From CAVVXN01 sp963772585 (GTDB lineage: Bacteria > Planctomycetota > PLA2 > JAEUHO01): a stretch of DNA of 64,000 nucleotides. Location of the stretch: NCBI GenBank assembly GCA_963772585.1, contig CAVYXV010000005.1:62001-126000 (forward strand), given 5' to 3'. The notes beneath the pieces are model-generated. The model was not told where the DNA came from. It did no database searches and saw only the letters and a program-made list of their open reading frames with translations. Every line of letters starts with the position of its first letter. Position 1 is the first letter of the stretch. The translations under genes and the position numbers were made by a program. Below, one piece after another: positions 55,747 to 64,000 of the stretch.

Positions 55747-56781
55747 ATGCTTCGCACGCTCCTCCTCCCCCTCGCGGGAATCCTCCTCGCCGTGCCCGCC
55801 TGGGCCGACGGTGTCTCGCGACGCGAGGTGGATCCGCTCGCCGTTCCCCGTGGACCGGTCGAGATCCGCGACGAGTGGATGCTCGCCCAGCCGCGTCTCA
55901 CGCTGCCTGCGACCACCCCGGACGCGCTGGGGTGCGGGGCGACGGAACTGGTCCTCCACCTGGACTGGGGCAACGACTTCGGCTTCAGCCAGACGGGGCC
56001 TGGCGAGAGCCCCCTGGCGGATCGCCGGTTCCTGGTGGACGGCGAGCACCGCACCCTCTCCCTCCTCGCCCGTCGCGGGCTCGGGTCCGGCGTGGACGTG
56101 GGGCTCCGCATTCCCGTCCAGTGGCGCGGCGCCGGCATCCTCGACGGCGTCATCGACCTGGCGCACGAGGCCTTCCACACCCTCGACAACGACCGCCCCC
56201 AGTTCGACAACGACCGCTACCGCGTCGAGGGTCGGAACCGCTTCGGCGAGACGGTCCGCTGGGCGGACGAGGGCTCCGGTCTCGGCAACGCCGAGCTCTC
56301 CCTGCGGTGGAACTTCCTCCGCGACTGCCGGTGCTCGGCGCCGCGGCTCGCCCTCATCGCCCGGCTCGGAATCCCGACGGGCACCGGCCCCTTCCGCACC
56401 GACAGTTGGGACGCCGGTCTGCAACTGGTCGGCGCGAAACGGCTCGCTCGGCGCTGGGACGTCTACGCCGGCACCGGCGCGACGTGGTACTCCGAGACGT
56501 CCACCGACGGATTCGAGTACACGCCCTGGCGTGCCTACGGCTTCTTCGTCGTGGAGTTCCGCTTTGCCCGGGCCTGGAGCCTCCTCCTCCAGACCGACGC
56601 CTCGTCGCGCCTGATCTCGAACATCCAGGACTACCCGAGCTACCAGTGGTACGCCCAGCTCGGCGTCAAGGGCGATCTCGGGGGGGGCTATCGCCTGGTC
56701 GTGGGATTCACCGAGAACATCATCGACCAGCAGTCGACCCTGGACTTCGGCGGCTGGATGGGCATCGAGAAGCGTCTCTGA
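55747..56781 (+). CDS. DUF3187-family outer-membrane protein
   Basis: 344 aa. Signal peptide LLLPLAGILLAVPAWA. The mature part has alternating beta strands with aromatic girdles (GATELVLHLDWGNDFGFSQT, HRTLSLLARRGLGSGVDVGL, RLALIARLGIPTGTGPFRTDS, WDVYAGTGATWYSETSTDGF, YRLVVGFTENIIDQQSTLDF), the pattern of DUF3187 beta-barrels. Function unknown; probably an outer-membrane protein of about 12-14 strands. A TAGGCT lies 24 nt upstream. EboE follows after 43 bp with its own -10. Confidence 0.82.
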   Translation: MLRTLLLPLAGILLAVPAWADGVSRREVDPLAVPRGPVEIRDEWMLAQPRLTLPATTPDALGCGATELVLHLDWGNDFGFSQTGPGESPLADRRFLVDGEHRTLSLLARRGLGSGVDVGLRIPVQWRGAGILDGVIDLAHEAFHTLDNDRPQFDNDRYRVEGRNRFGETVRWADEGSGLGNAELSLRWNFLRDCRCSAPRLALIARLGIPTGTGPFRTDSWDAGLQLVGAKRLARRWDVYAGTGATWYSETSTDGFEYTPWRAYGFFVVEFRFARAWSLLLQTDASSRLISNIQDYPSYQWYAQLGVKGDLGGGYRLVVGFTENIIDQQSTLDFGGWMGIEKRL

Positions 56782-56812
56782 CGCGCCCGCCCCGGGCCGG
56801 CCTCGCCGCTGC

Positions 56813-56818
56813 TACCTT
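56813..56818 (+). promoter_or_regulatory. -10 element TACCTT
   Basis: TACCTT ends 6 nt before ATG 56825. No Shine-Dalgarno. Confidence 0.45.
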
Positions 56819-56824
56819 GCCCGC

Positions 56825-58048
56825 ATGCGCCTCCGGGCCCCCCACGGGAAGACGCTCTGGCTCACCTACTGCATGAACGTGCACGAGGGGAGCGCCGAGG
56901 CCCAGGAGCGGGCGATCCGGGAGACGGTGCTCCCGCTCCGCGACCGCCTCGGCATCCGGGGGCCCTTCGGCGTGGGGCTCCGCTTCCACGCGTCCGGCCT
57001 CGCGGCGCTCGCGCGGGACGAAGCCCGCCGGGCCGCCTTCGCCGCCCTGCTGAAGGATCACGCGCTCGTCCCCTTCACGGCCAACGGCTTCGTGGTGGGT
57101 GCGTTCCACGGCCGCGCGATCAAGGACCGCGTCTACGCCCCCTCCTGGCGGAGTCCCGACCGGCGGGCCTACACCCTCGATCTGGCCCGCCTGATGGCGG
57201 ACCTCGCGCGGGAGGCGTCCGTTCTGCGGCGCGTGTCCCTCTCCACGTCTCCCTTGGCCTGGCGCGGCTGGGGCGGGGCGGCGGCTGAGCGCGACGACGG
57301 CGCCCGGGCGCTCGCCGGGACGGCGCGCGACCTGGTCCGGATCGAGGAGGAGACCGGCGTTCGGGTGGAGCTGGGGCTGGAACCCGAGCCGGGCTGCCTG
57401 CTCCAGACCTCGGAGGAGGTCGCCTCGTTCCTCGACACAGCGGTGCGCCCCCTCCTCGCCGACGCCCCGGACGCGTTCGAGCGGCTGGGCGTGTGCTACG
57501 ACGTCTGCCATCAGGCCGTGATGCACGAGGAGGTCGAGGACGGGCTTAGGGCTTTCGCCGCCCGTGGGATCCGGGTGGTCAAGGCGCAGTTCACCTCCGC
57601 GCTGGAGGTCCCCGATCCCCGCGACGGGGCGCAGCGGCGGGCGCTGGCCTCCTTCGACGAGCCGGTCTACCTGCACCAGGTCGGGGGGCGCGACGAGGCG
57701 GGTGCCTTCCGGTTGGAGCCGGACATCGGCGCCGCGCTCGGGAGCGACTCCCGGCTCGACCCCGCCGCGCCCTGGCGTGTGCACTTCCACGTCCCCGTCT
57801 TCCGCGATCGTCTGGTCGGCGGGCTCGTCGCCACCCGGCCGCACCTGGACGCCCTCCTCGCCCGCGCGGCGAAAGACCCTCCGACCGACCACCTCGAGAT
57901 CGAGACCTACACCTTCGACGTCCTTCCGGACGCGGAACGGCGCGCCGGGTCGGGACACGACCTCCTCGACGCGCTCGAGCGCGAGGTCCGCGCCGTGCTG
58001 GACGGGCTGGCCGCGCGCGGCGTGGTACCCGTGGACACCCGCGCATGA
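56825..58048 (+). CDS. eboE: metabolite traffic protein EboE-like (TIM-barrel)
   Basis: 407 aa. The sequence follows the xylose-isomerase-like TIM barrel of EboE: LWLTYCMNVHEG at the N-terminus, GPFGVGLRFHASGLAAL, FTANGFVVGAFHG, KDRVYAPSWRSPDRRAYTLDL, ELGLEPEPGCLLQTSEEV, GVCYDVCHQAVMHEEVEDGL and HFHVPVF. In the eustigmatophyte/cyanobacterial ebo cluster the protein works with EboA-F in moving a precursor across the membrane; none of those partners is in the window, so the role here is open. The stop overlaps the MoaB start (ATGA). Confidence 0.85.
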   Translation: MRLRAPHGKTLWLTYCMNVHEGSAEAQERAIRETVLPLRDRLGIRGPFGVGLRFHASGLAALARDEARRAAFAALLKDHALVPFTANGFVVGAFHGRAIKDRVYAPSWRSPDRRAYTLDLARLMADLAREASVLRRVSLSTSPLAWRGWGGAAAERDDGARALAGTARDLVRIEEETGVRVELGLEPEPGCLLQTSEEVASFLDTAVRPLLADAPDAFERLGVCYDVCHQAVMHEEVEDGLRAFAARGIRVVKAQFTSALEVPDPRDGAQRRALASFDEPVYLHQVGGRDEAGAFRLEPDIGAALGSDSRLDPAAPWRVHFHVPVFRDRLVGGLVATRPHLDALLARAAKDPPTDHLEIETYTFDVLPDAERRAGSGHDLLDALEREVRAVLDGLAARGVVPVDTRA

Positions 58049-58536
58049 GCCATCCCGCCGTCCTCCTCGTGATCAGCGACCGCGCGGCGCGCGGGGAGCG
58101 CCGCGACGAGACCGAGGCCCTGCTGCGCCCGGTGCTCGCCGAGGCCGGCTTCGACCTCGCCCCGGCGCGGGTCGTGCCCGACGAGGCCGACGCCATCGCC
58201 GCCGCGCTCACCGAGGCCGCGGCGACCGCCCGCCTCGTCCTGACCACCGGCGGCACGGGCGTCGGCCCCCGGGACGTGACCCCGGAGGCGACCCGGCGCG
58301 TCCTCGACCTGGAGCTTCCCGGCCTCGGGGAGGAGATGCGGCGGCAGAGCGTCGAGACCACGATCAAGGCGCTCGGGAGCCGGGCCCTCGGCGGGGTCCG
58401 GGGGAGGGCCGTCGTCCTCAACCTCCCCGGACGCCCGGCCGGGGCCGTCGAGTGCTTCCGGGCGGTGGCGGGGGCCCTCGGCCACCTGATCGCGCTCCGT
58501 CAGGGGCCCGTCTCCGACGACGCTCACACACCGTAG
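58045..58536 (+). CDS. moaB: MoaB/MogA-type molybdopterin biosynthesis protein
   Basis: 163 aa, right for the family. LLVISDRAARGERRDET at the N-terminus and the MoCF_biosynth signature LVLTTGGTGVGPRDVTPEAT followed by LPGLGEEMRRQS (the conserved ExMR region) are all intact. It adenylylates molybdopterin in cofactor assembly. Translationally coupled to eboE, with no other Mo-cofactor gene in the window. Confidence 0.92.
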   Translation: MSHPAVLLVISDRAARGERRDETEALLRPVLAEAGFDLAPARVVPDEADAIAAALTEAAATARLVLTTGGTGVGPRDVTPEATRRVLDLELPGLGEEMRRQSVETTIKALGSRALGGVRGRAVVLNLPGRPAGAVECFRAVAGALGHLIALRQGPVSDDAHTP

Positions 58537-58592
58537 ACGGGGCCCCGCGCGCCGTTCCCCGTACGATGGCCCGGCTTGCCGGAGGATCGTCG

Positions 58593-60392
58593 ATGCGACG
58601 AACTGCCTATCGATTGGTTTCGTTGCTTGCCCTCCTCGCGCTGGGTCTCGGCGCGTGCGGCGTGGGTGGCGTGCAGGAGCAGAGCTTCTTCTTCGCGCCG
58701 GTCACGGCCGACGGCGGGACGATCGACATCGGCGGCGCCCGCGTGATCATCCCGCCGGGCGCGTTGCCCGGTCCGACGGCGGTGAGCATCCTGCCGGAGA
58801 CGCAGGACCAGCCGATCGTCACCGACCCCCAGGACACGGCGACCTACGAGGTCTACGACGCCCGCTACTGCGTGGCGCCGCGCGGCCTCGCCCTGCTCCA
58901 GGGCGCCCAGCTCCGTCTCTACTACGACGACTCCCTGCTCCCCGACGGCTACGACGAAACCGACGATCTCGTCCTCCTGCTCTGGAACGAGGCACTGGGC
59001 GCGCTCGTGCCGCGGTTCGGCGCCGTCCACGACACGACGGCCGACTACTTCCAGATCAACGACTTCGACGAACTCGGCCACGTGGCGGTCGGGTTGATCA
59101 CCCGTCCCCCCTCGCCCCAATTCGTCTTTCTCACCGGCACGGTGCAGCTGGGGGCCGCCGCTCCCGACCTGGAGGCGGGCGCAGCGCTCAGGGGCGTCGC
59201 GGCCGTCGGGCCCGGCGAGGACGGCCTCTACGTGGGCGATCTCGACGGCGATCCCGTCCAGTTCCTCCCGAGCGAGGCGACCTTCCCGCAGTCCTTCCTC
59301 CCCTCGCCGGACGGCACGCGCGTCCTCTTCGAGCTGCTCGTCTACCAAGCGGGCCAGGACTTCGCGACGACCGAGCTCTGGTCCGTGGCGCCCGGCGACG
59401 CGGCCGCGACTCCCCTCGTCGGCCAGGTGGAGTTCGTGACGAGCTACGACCCGACGCACGGCTGGCTCCGGGGCGGGAACGACGTGTTCTACGAGGAGGT
59501 GCTCCTCGCCGACCAACAGCAGGAGCTGCCGGACCGCACCGTCCTCTCGACGGTGGACGGGAGCGGGACGCAGTCGCCCGCCGAGCTGGACTCGTTCGGC
59601 GACGTCGTGTACGTGATCGACGTGCGGCAGTCGCCCGACGGCACGCTGCTGCTCGCGAGTTTCCTGGGATCGAACGAGAGCACGGACATCGCCGTGTTCG
59701 ACGTGTCCACCCGGCAGCTCGTCTCCATCGGGCAGATTCCCTTCGGCGGGGGCGAGGCGACGCCACGGTTCCTGCCCGACTCCTCGGGCATCTACCTGGT
59801 CTCCTCCGACCGCACCGAAGTCCTCGCCTACGACCCGGACGGGACGAACGAGCGGACCGTCTTCACGCTCCCCGCCGTCCAGGGTCGGTTGAAGGACTTC
59901 GTGCTCGCCCCGAACGGCGACGACTACGCCTACATCGCCCACGCGAACCCCGCTCTCCAGGGGGTACAGGGTCTGGTGCTGCCCGGAGACGACGGCCTCT
60001 ACGTCGGGTCCCTCTCCAGCGGCGCCCGTGGCGATGCCGACCTCGGCGGCGACTACTTCTACGACGAACTCGTCTTCCATCCCGACGGCGCCACGGTCTT
60101 CCTGGACGGCTTCTACACGGGCCTGTTGCTCTTCGATGCGACCGACGCCTCGCCGGGCCCCGACCTCCCGGTCCAGGGCATCAGCAAGATCGACATCAGC
60201 AGCGTGGACGGGCGCCTCCTGCTGGTGGTCCTTCCCGGCGAGGACATCTCCGCGGGTCTCTACGTCGCCGATGCCGACGGCTCGAACCTCACGCCCGTCT
60301 CGCTCCCGGTCCAGGCCAGCGTGCTCGAGGCGCGGTGGATGCGCACCACCCGCACGGCGCCGTGCATGGGATTCGTGAACCGCATTCGCTGA
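58593..60392 (+). CDS. lipoprotein with PD40/TolB-like beta-propeller
   Basis: 599 aa. The leader ends LALLALGLGACG, a lipobox with modified Cys. Residues 25-140 are a ZU5-like module (GGTIDIGGARVIIPPGALPGP, APRGLALLQGAQLRLYYDD). From about 165 there are repeated WD40-like/PD40 blades (FLPSPDGTRVLFELLVY, RQSPDGTLLLASFL, PRFLPDSSGIYLVSSD, VFHPDGATVFLDGF). Probably a surface-exposed binding protein. GGAGGA lies 6 nt before ATG 58593, which excludes the upstream in-frame ATG. icmF starts 22 bp after the stop. Confidence 0.82.
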   Translation: MRRTAYRLVSLLALLALGLGACGVGGVQEQSFFFAPVTADGGTIDIGGARVIIPPGALPGPTAVSILPETQDQPIVTDPQDTATYEVYDARYCVAPRGLALLQGAQLRLYYDDSLLPDGYDETDDLVLLLWNEALGALVPRFGAVHDTTADYFQINDFDELGHVAVGLITRPPSPQFVFLTGTVQLGAAAPDLEAGAALRGVAAVGPGEDGLYVGDLDGDPVQFLPSEATFPQSFLPSPDGTRVLFELLVYQAGQDFATTELWSVAPGDAAATPLVGQVEFVTSYDPTHGWLRGGNDVFYEEVLLADQQQELPDRTVLSTVDGSGTQSPAELDSFGDVVYVIDVRQSPDGTLLLASFLGSNESTDIAVFDVSTRQLVSIGQIPFGGGEATPRFLPDSSGIYLVSSDRTEVLAYDPDGTNERTVFTLPAVQGRLKDFVLAPNGDDYAYIAHANPALQGVQGLVLPGDDGLYVGSLSSGARGDADLGGDYFYDELVFHPDGATVFLDGFYTGLLLFDATDASPGPDLPVQGISKIDISSVDGRLLLVVLPGEDISAGLYVADADGSNLTPVSLPVQASVLEARWMRTTRTAPCMGFVNRIR

Positions 60393-60413
60393 CTGACTCC
60401 ACGAGGTTGCCAC

Positions 60414-63400
60414 ATGCCTGCTCCCGACCCCGGAACGCTCGCGCCCCATGCCGGAGCGCGGGCCGTCCAGCCGAAGGCCCGGGCCTCGGACGGGGACAGT
60501 CCGTACGTGCCCCGACATCACGTGCGGTTCGTCACGGCGGCCTCCCTGTTCGACGGACACGACGCCGCGATCAACATCATGCGGCGCATCCTGCAGGACA
60601 CGGGCGCCGAGGTGATCCACCTCGGGCACAACCGGAGCGTGCACGAGATCGTGGAGGCCGCGATCGAGGAGGACGCGCAGGCCGTCGCGATCTCCTCCTA
60701 CCAGGGCGGTCACATGGAGTTCTTCCGCTACGCGAAGGATCTCCTGAACGAACGCGGCGCGGGCCACGTCAAGATCTTCGGTGGCGGGGGAGGCGTGATC
60801 GTCCCCGAGGAGATCGAGGAACTGCACGCCTACGGGATCGACCGCATCTTCAGCCCCGAGGACGGCCGCAAGCTCGGTCTCCAGGGGATGATCGACCACA
60901 TGATGCGGGAGGCCGACTTCGAGCCCCCGCACGAGGTCTCCCTCGAGGGGCCGCTACCCCCGCTCGATCCCAACGACCACCGGGCGATCGGCCGGCTCCT
61001 CACGGTCGTCGAGCGCGAGGACTTCGCCGACTCCGCCCTGGCGCGGATGCTGCGCGACGCGCACGACCGCCTGTCCCCCGAGGAACGGGCGCCCGTGATC
61101 GGCGTCACCGGGACGGGCGGCGCCGGGAAGTCGTCGCTCGTGGACGAGCTGGTCCTCCGTTACCTCCAGGGGACGACGGACGCCACGGTGGCCGTCCTCA
61201 GTGTCGATCCTTCCCGCCGGCGGACGGGCGGCGCCCTGCTCGGCGACCGCATCCGCATGAACTCGCTCCCGCACCCGCGGGCGATGATGCGGTCCTTCGC
61301 CACGCGGGCCGCCCGCGGGGAGCTCTCCGCCGCGGTCTCTGACGCCGTCCGGCTCTGCCGACTCGCGGGCTACGACTGGGTGATCGTCGAGACGTCCGGC
61401 ATCGGCCAGGGCGACACGGAGATCGTGGATCTCGCCGACGTCTCCGTCTACGTGATGACCCCCGAGTACGGTGCGCCGAGCCAGCTCGAGAAGATCGGGA
61501 TGCTGGACTACGCCGACCTCGTCGCCGTGAACAAGCTCGATCGCCGCGGAGGGGAAGACGCGCTGCGCGACGTCACGAAACAGGTGCAGCGCAATCGAAA
61601 GGCGTTCGACGCCGCCCCCGACTCGCTGGGCGTCTACGGCACGGTCGCCAGCCGCTTCTGCGATGCCGGCGTGGACGCGTTGTTCGCCGCGCTCGCCGAG
61701 ATGGCGCGGGCCGTCGGCGGTCGCCGGCCCGAGATCCGGCTTCCCGGCGACATCCGCGCCGCGACGGAGCAGGACGCCCGCACGACGGGGTCGATCCCCG
61801 CGGACCGCATCGGCTACCTGTCCGAGATCGTGCGCACCGTGCGCGCCTACCGGGACTGGGCGGAGGAGCAGATCGAGCTTGCGCGGCTCGTGGCGGGGCT
61901 GGAGACCGCCCTGGCCGTGGTCGACGAGGGCACGAGCGCCGGGGTCCAGGAGGCCCTGGACCGGGCGCGCCGCCGGCTCGACCCGCGCGCCCGGCGGCTG
62001 CTCGAGAGCTGGCCCGAGCTGCAGGCGCGTTACTTGGGCGACGAGGTCGTCTACGAGGTCCGGGGCCGCGAGCATCCGCACGCCGGCGTCGCCAGGTCTC
62101 GCTCGCCGGGATCCGGATCCCGAAGGTGGTCCTTCCGCCCATCCACGAGCCCGGCGCCATCCTGCGCTTCCTGCTCCTGGAGAACCTCCCCGGGCAGCTT
62201 CCCCTACACGGCGGGCGTGTTTCCCCTTCAAGCGGACGGACGAGGACCCCAAGCGCCAGTTCGCGGGCGAGGGCCCGCCCGACCGCACGAACCGCCGATT
62301 CCACTACCTCACGCGCGGCTCCGGAGCCAAGCGCCTCTCCACCGCGTTCGACTCCGTCACCCTCTACGGCGAGGACCCGGCGGAGCGCCCCGACATCTAC
62401 GGGAAGATCGGGGAGAGCGGCGTCTCCATCTGCACGCTCGACGACATGAAGATCCTCTACGGGGGCTTCGATCTCTGCGACCGGAACACGTCGGTCTCCA
62501 TGACCATCAACGGCCCGGCGCCGATCACCCTCGCGATGTTCTTGAACACGGCGATCGACCAGCAGATCGACGGCTTTTGCAAGGAAGAGGGACGCGACCC
62601 GGACGAGAAGGAGCGCGAGGAGCTCGCCGCGTGGACGCTGAAGACCGTGCGCGGGACGGTCCAGGCCGACATCCTGAAGGAGGATCAGGCCCAGAACACG
62701 TGCATCTTCAGCACGCCGTTCGCGCTCCGGATGATGGGCGACATCCAGGAGTACTTCATCCGGAACGAGGTCCGGAACTACTACAGCGTCTCCATCAGCG
62801 GGTACCACATCGCCGAGGCGGGGGCGAACCCGATCAGCCAGCTCGCCTTCACGCTGTCCAACGGGTTCACGCTGGTCGAGTACTACCTTGCCCGGGGCAT
62901 GAACATCGACGACTTCGCCCCGAACCTCTCCTTCTTCTTCAGCAACGGCCTCGACCCGGAGTACACGGTGATCGGCCGCGTTGCGCGGCGGATCTGGTCG
63001 ATCGCCATGCGCGATCGCTACGGCGCCAACGAGAGGAGCCAGAAGCTCAAGTACCACATCCAGACCAGCGGGCGCTCGCTGCACGCGCAGGAGATCCAGT
63101 TCAACGACATCCGCACGACGCTCCAGGCGCTCCTCGCCCTCCAGGACAACTGCAACTCCCTCCACACGAACGCCTACGACGAGGCGATCACCACGCCCAC
63201 GGAGGAGAGCGTCCGCCGCGCGATGGCGATCCAGCTCATCACGACGAAGGAGCTGGGCTGGCTGAAGAACGAGAACCCGCTGCAGGGATCCTTCTTCGTG
63301 CGGCGGCTGACGGACGAGGTGGAAGCCGCCGTGCTCGACGAGTTCCAGCGGATCAACGACCGCGGCGGCGTGCTGGGCGCGATGGAAACCCAGTATCAGC

Positions 63401-63753
63401 GCGGGAAGATCCAGGAGGAGAGCCTCCACTACGAGCGGCTGAAGCACTCCGGGGAGCTTCCCATCATCGGGGTGAACGCGTTCCTGCCCGATCGCTCGGA
63501 GGACCTGACGAGTCGCGTGAGCGAGCTGACACGCGCGACGCCCGCGGAGAAGCGTCAGCAGCTCGACAACCTGCGCGCGTTCCAGGAACGATGCGCCGCC
63601 GAGACGCCCGCCGCGCTCAGACGCCTGAAGGAGGTCGCCCGCAGCGGGGGGAACATCTTCGCGGAGCTCATGCACACGGTCCGGGTCGCCTCCCTCGGGC
63701 AGATCACGCACGCGCTCTACGAGGTGGGCGGCAAGTACCGGCGAAACCTCTGA
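60414..63753 (+). pseudogene. icmF: fused isobutyryl-CoA mutase (IcmF) broken by clustered frameshifts
   Basis: Homology runs from ATG 60414 to the stop at 63753, about 1110 codons as expected for IcmF. B12 domain: SLFDGHDAAINIMRRIL with the adenosylcobalamin-binding DGH. MeaB-type G-domain: GVTGTGGAGKSSLVDEL, VETSGIGQGD, NKLD. Mutase: ILYGGFDLCDRNTSVSMTIN onward. The frame is lost between 62073 and 62230: reading the conserved linker needs changes near 62073, 62094, 62204 and 62226 (each one extra base), moving from frame 0 to 2 and then 1. The rest is intact, so this is a recent inactivation or sequencing errors at C-runs. Confidence 0.85.
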
Positions 63754-64000
63754 TGGTGTCGGACGACCTCCCGCCCGAGCGGCCGGGCCGTTTGACCGGG
63801 GAAGCGGCCGGAGTCCTCAACGAACGGACCGCGCGCTTGAGCGTCGCGACGGCGACGGCGCTCGGCGTCATCAAGCTGACCGCCGCCTTGCTCACCGGGT
63901 CGCTGTCGATCGTGGCGTCCCTGGTGGACTCCGTGATGGACCTCGTGTCGTCCAGCGTGAACTACGTCGCGATCCGCTTCTCCCGCCGCCCCGCGGACGC
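63753..64000 (+). CDS. cation diffusion facilitator transporter (N-terminal part, cut by window edge)
   Basis: The ATG overlaps the icmF stop (TGATG). Visible 82 codons: a short leader, then ERTARLSVATATALGVIKLT, AALLTGSLSIVASLVDSVMD and LVSSSVNYVAIRFSRRPAD. The TGSLSIVASLVDSVMDLVSS segment, with Asp residues one helical turn apart, is the metal site of CDF proteins (FieF/ZitB family) exporting Zn, Fe or related divalent ions by antiport. The membrane helices beyond are outside the window. Confidence 0.88.
   Translation, partial: MVSDDLPPERPGRLTGEAAGVLNERTARLSVATATALGVIKLTAALLTGSLSIVASLVDSVMDLVSSSVNYVAIRFSRRPAD

Overview
This 64 kb window is very GC-rich DNA, packed with genes, from a free-living bacterium. 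No rRNA, tRNA or CRISPR array was found. Large surface proteins built of carboxypeptidase-regulatory-like (CnaB-type) repeats, a Hanks kinase fused to TPRs, Sel1 repeats, an EboE homologue, a B12-dependent ribonucleotide reductase, a double ThyX and a histone-fold protein together suggest an uncultured high-GC lineage, possibly Planctomycetota-like. That placement is an inference with low confidence. Many genes lack a Shine-Dalgarno and instead carry TANNNT (TAGGCT, TACCAT, TACAAT, TATACT) ending 6-7 nt before the start codon, which points to frequent leaderless transcription.

Layout. 1-10 kb: a multi-PAS histidine kinase (cut by the window edge), an exported esterase, a membrane-anchored repeat protein, an ArsR / thioredoxin-like / FtsX permease / ABC-ATPase operon, and a stand-alone CoaB-like protein. 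10-16 kb: an APH-like/P-loop fusion with an inositol-phosphatase-family enzyme, a methyltransferase, an ECF sigma/anti-sigma pair and a metallo-beta-lactamase-fold hydrolase. 16-23 kb: accessory DNA with two 398-bp mobile elements, a transposase relic, a Ser/Thr kinase operon with a frameshifted ankyrin gene, and a Sel1 protein. 23-30 kb: a GAF histidine kinase with its NtrC-type partner, a small Cys-rich protein, glutamate dehydrogenase, a truncated beta-helix protein and a type II NADH dehydrogenase. 30-40.5 kb: relic and intact copies of a REP-associated tyrosine transposase (RAYT) surrounded by amplified terminal repeats; between them lie two repeat-domain surface proteins, AlkB, a CocE hydrolase and an ATP-grasp protein. 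40.5-47 kb: PIG-L deacetylase, the aguA-aguB putrescine pathway, a DUF1573 protein, an epimerase, a GAF protein and a bacterial histone. 47-64 kb: thyX, nrdJ (under tandem NrdR boxes), a glycosyltransferase, an ATPase-like protein, a DUF3187 protein, EboE, MoaB, a PD40 lipoprotein, an isobutyryl-CoA mutase gene broken by clustered frameshifts, and a CDF transporter cut by the right edge.

The most distinctive system is the mobile family built on about 32-bp ends containing CCGGTTTCTTTGTTCGA. There are 21 end copies at seven loci, one intact HUH/Y1 transposase gene, one internally deleted relic, two nearly identical 398-bp non-autonomous elements in inverted orientation, and tandem end-only arrays. 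Left and right ends can be told apart (GAGATTCG against GACATTCG), so each copy can be given a direction. A second cluster of interest is histone - thyX - nrdJ: a Lys-tailed histone-fold protein diverges from the dTMP and dNTP synthesis genes, and nrdJ carries two NrdR-box-like palindromes exactly 31 bp apart.
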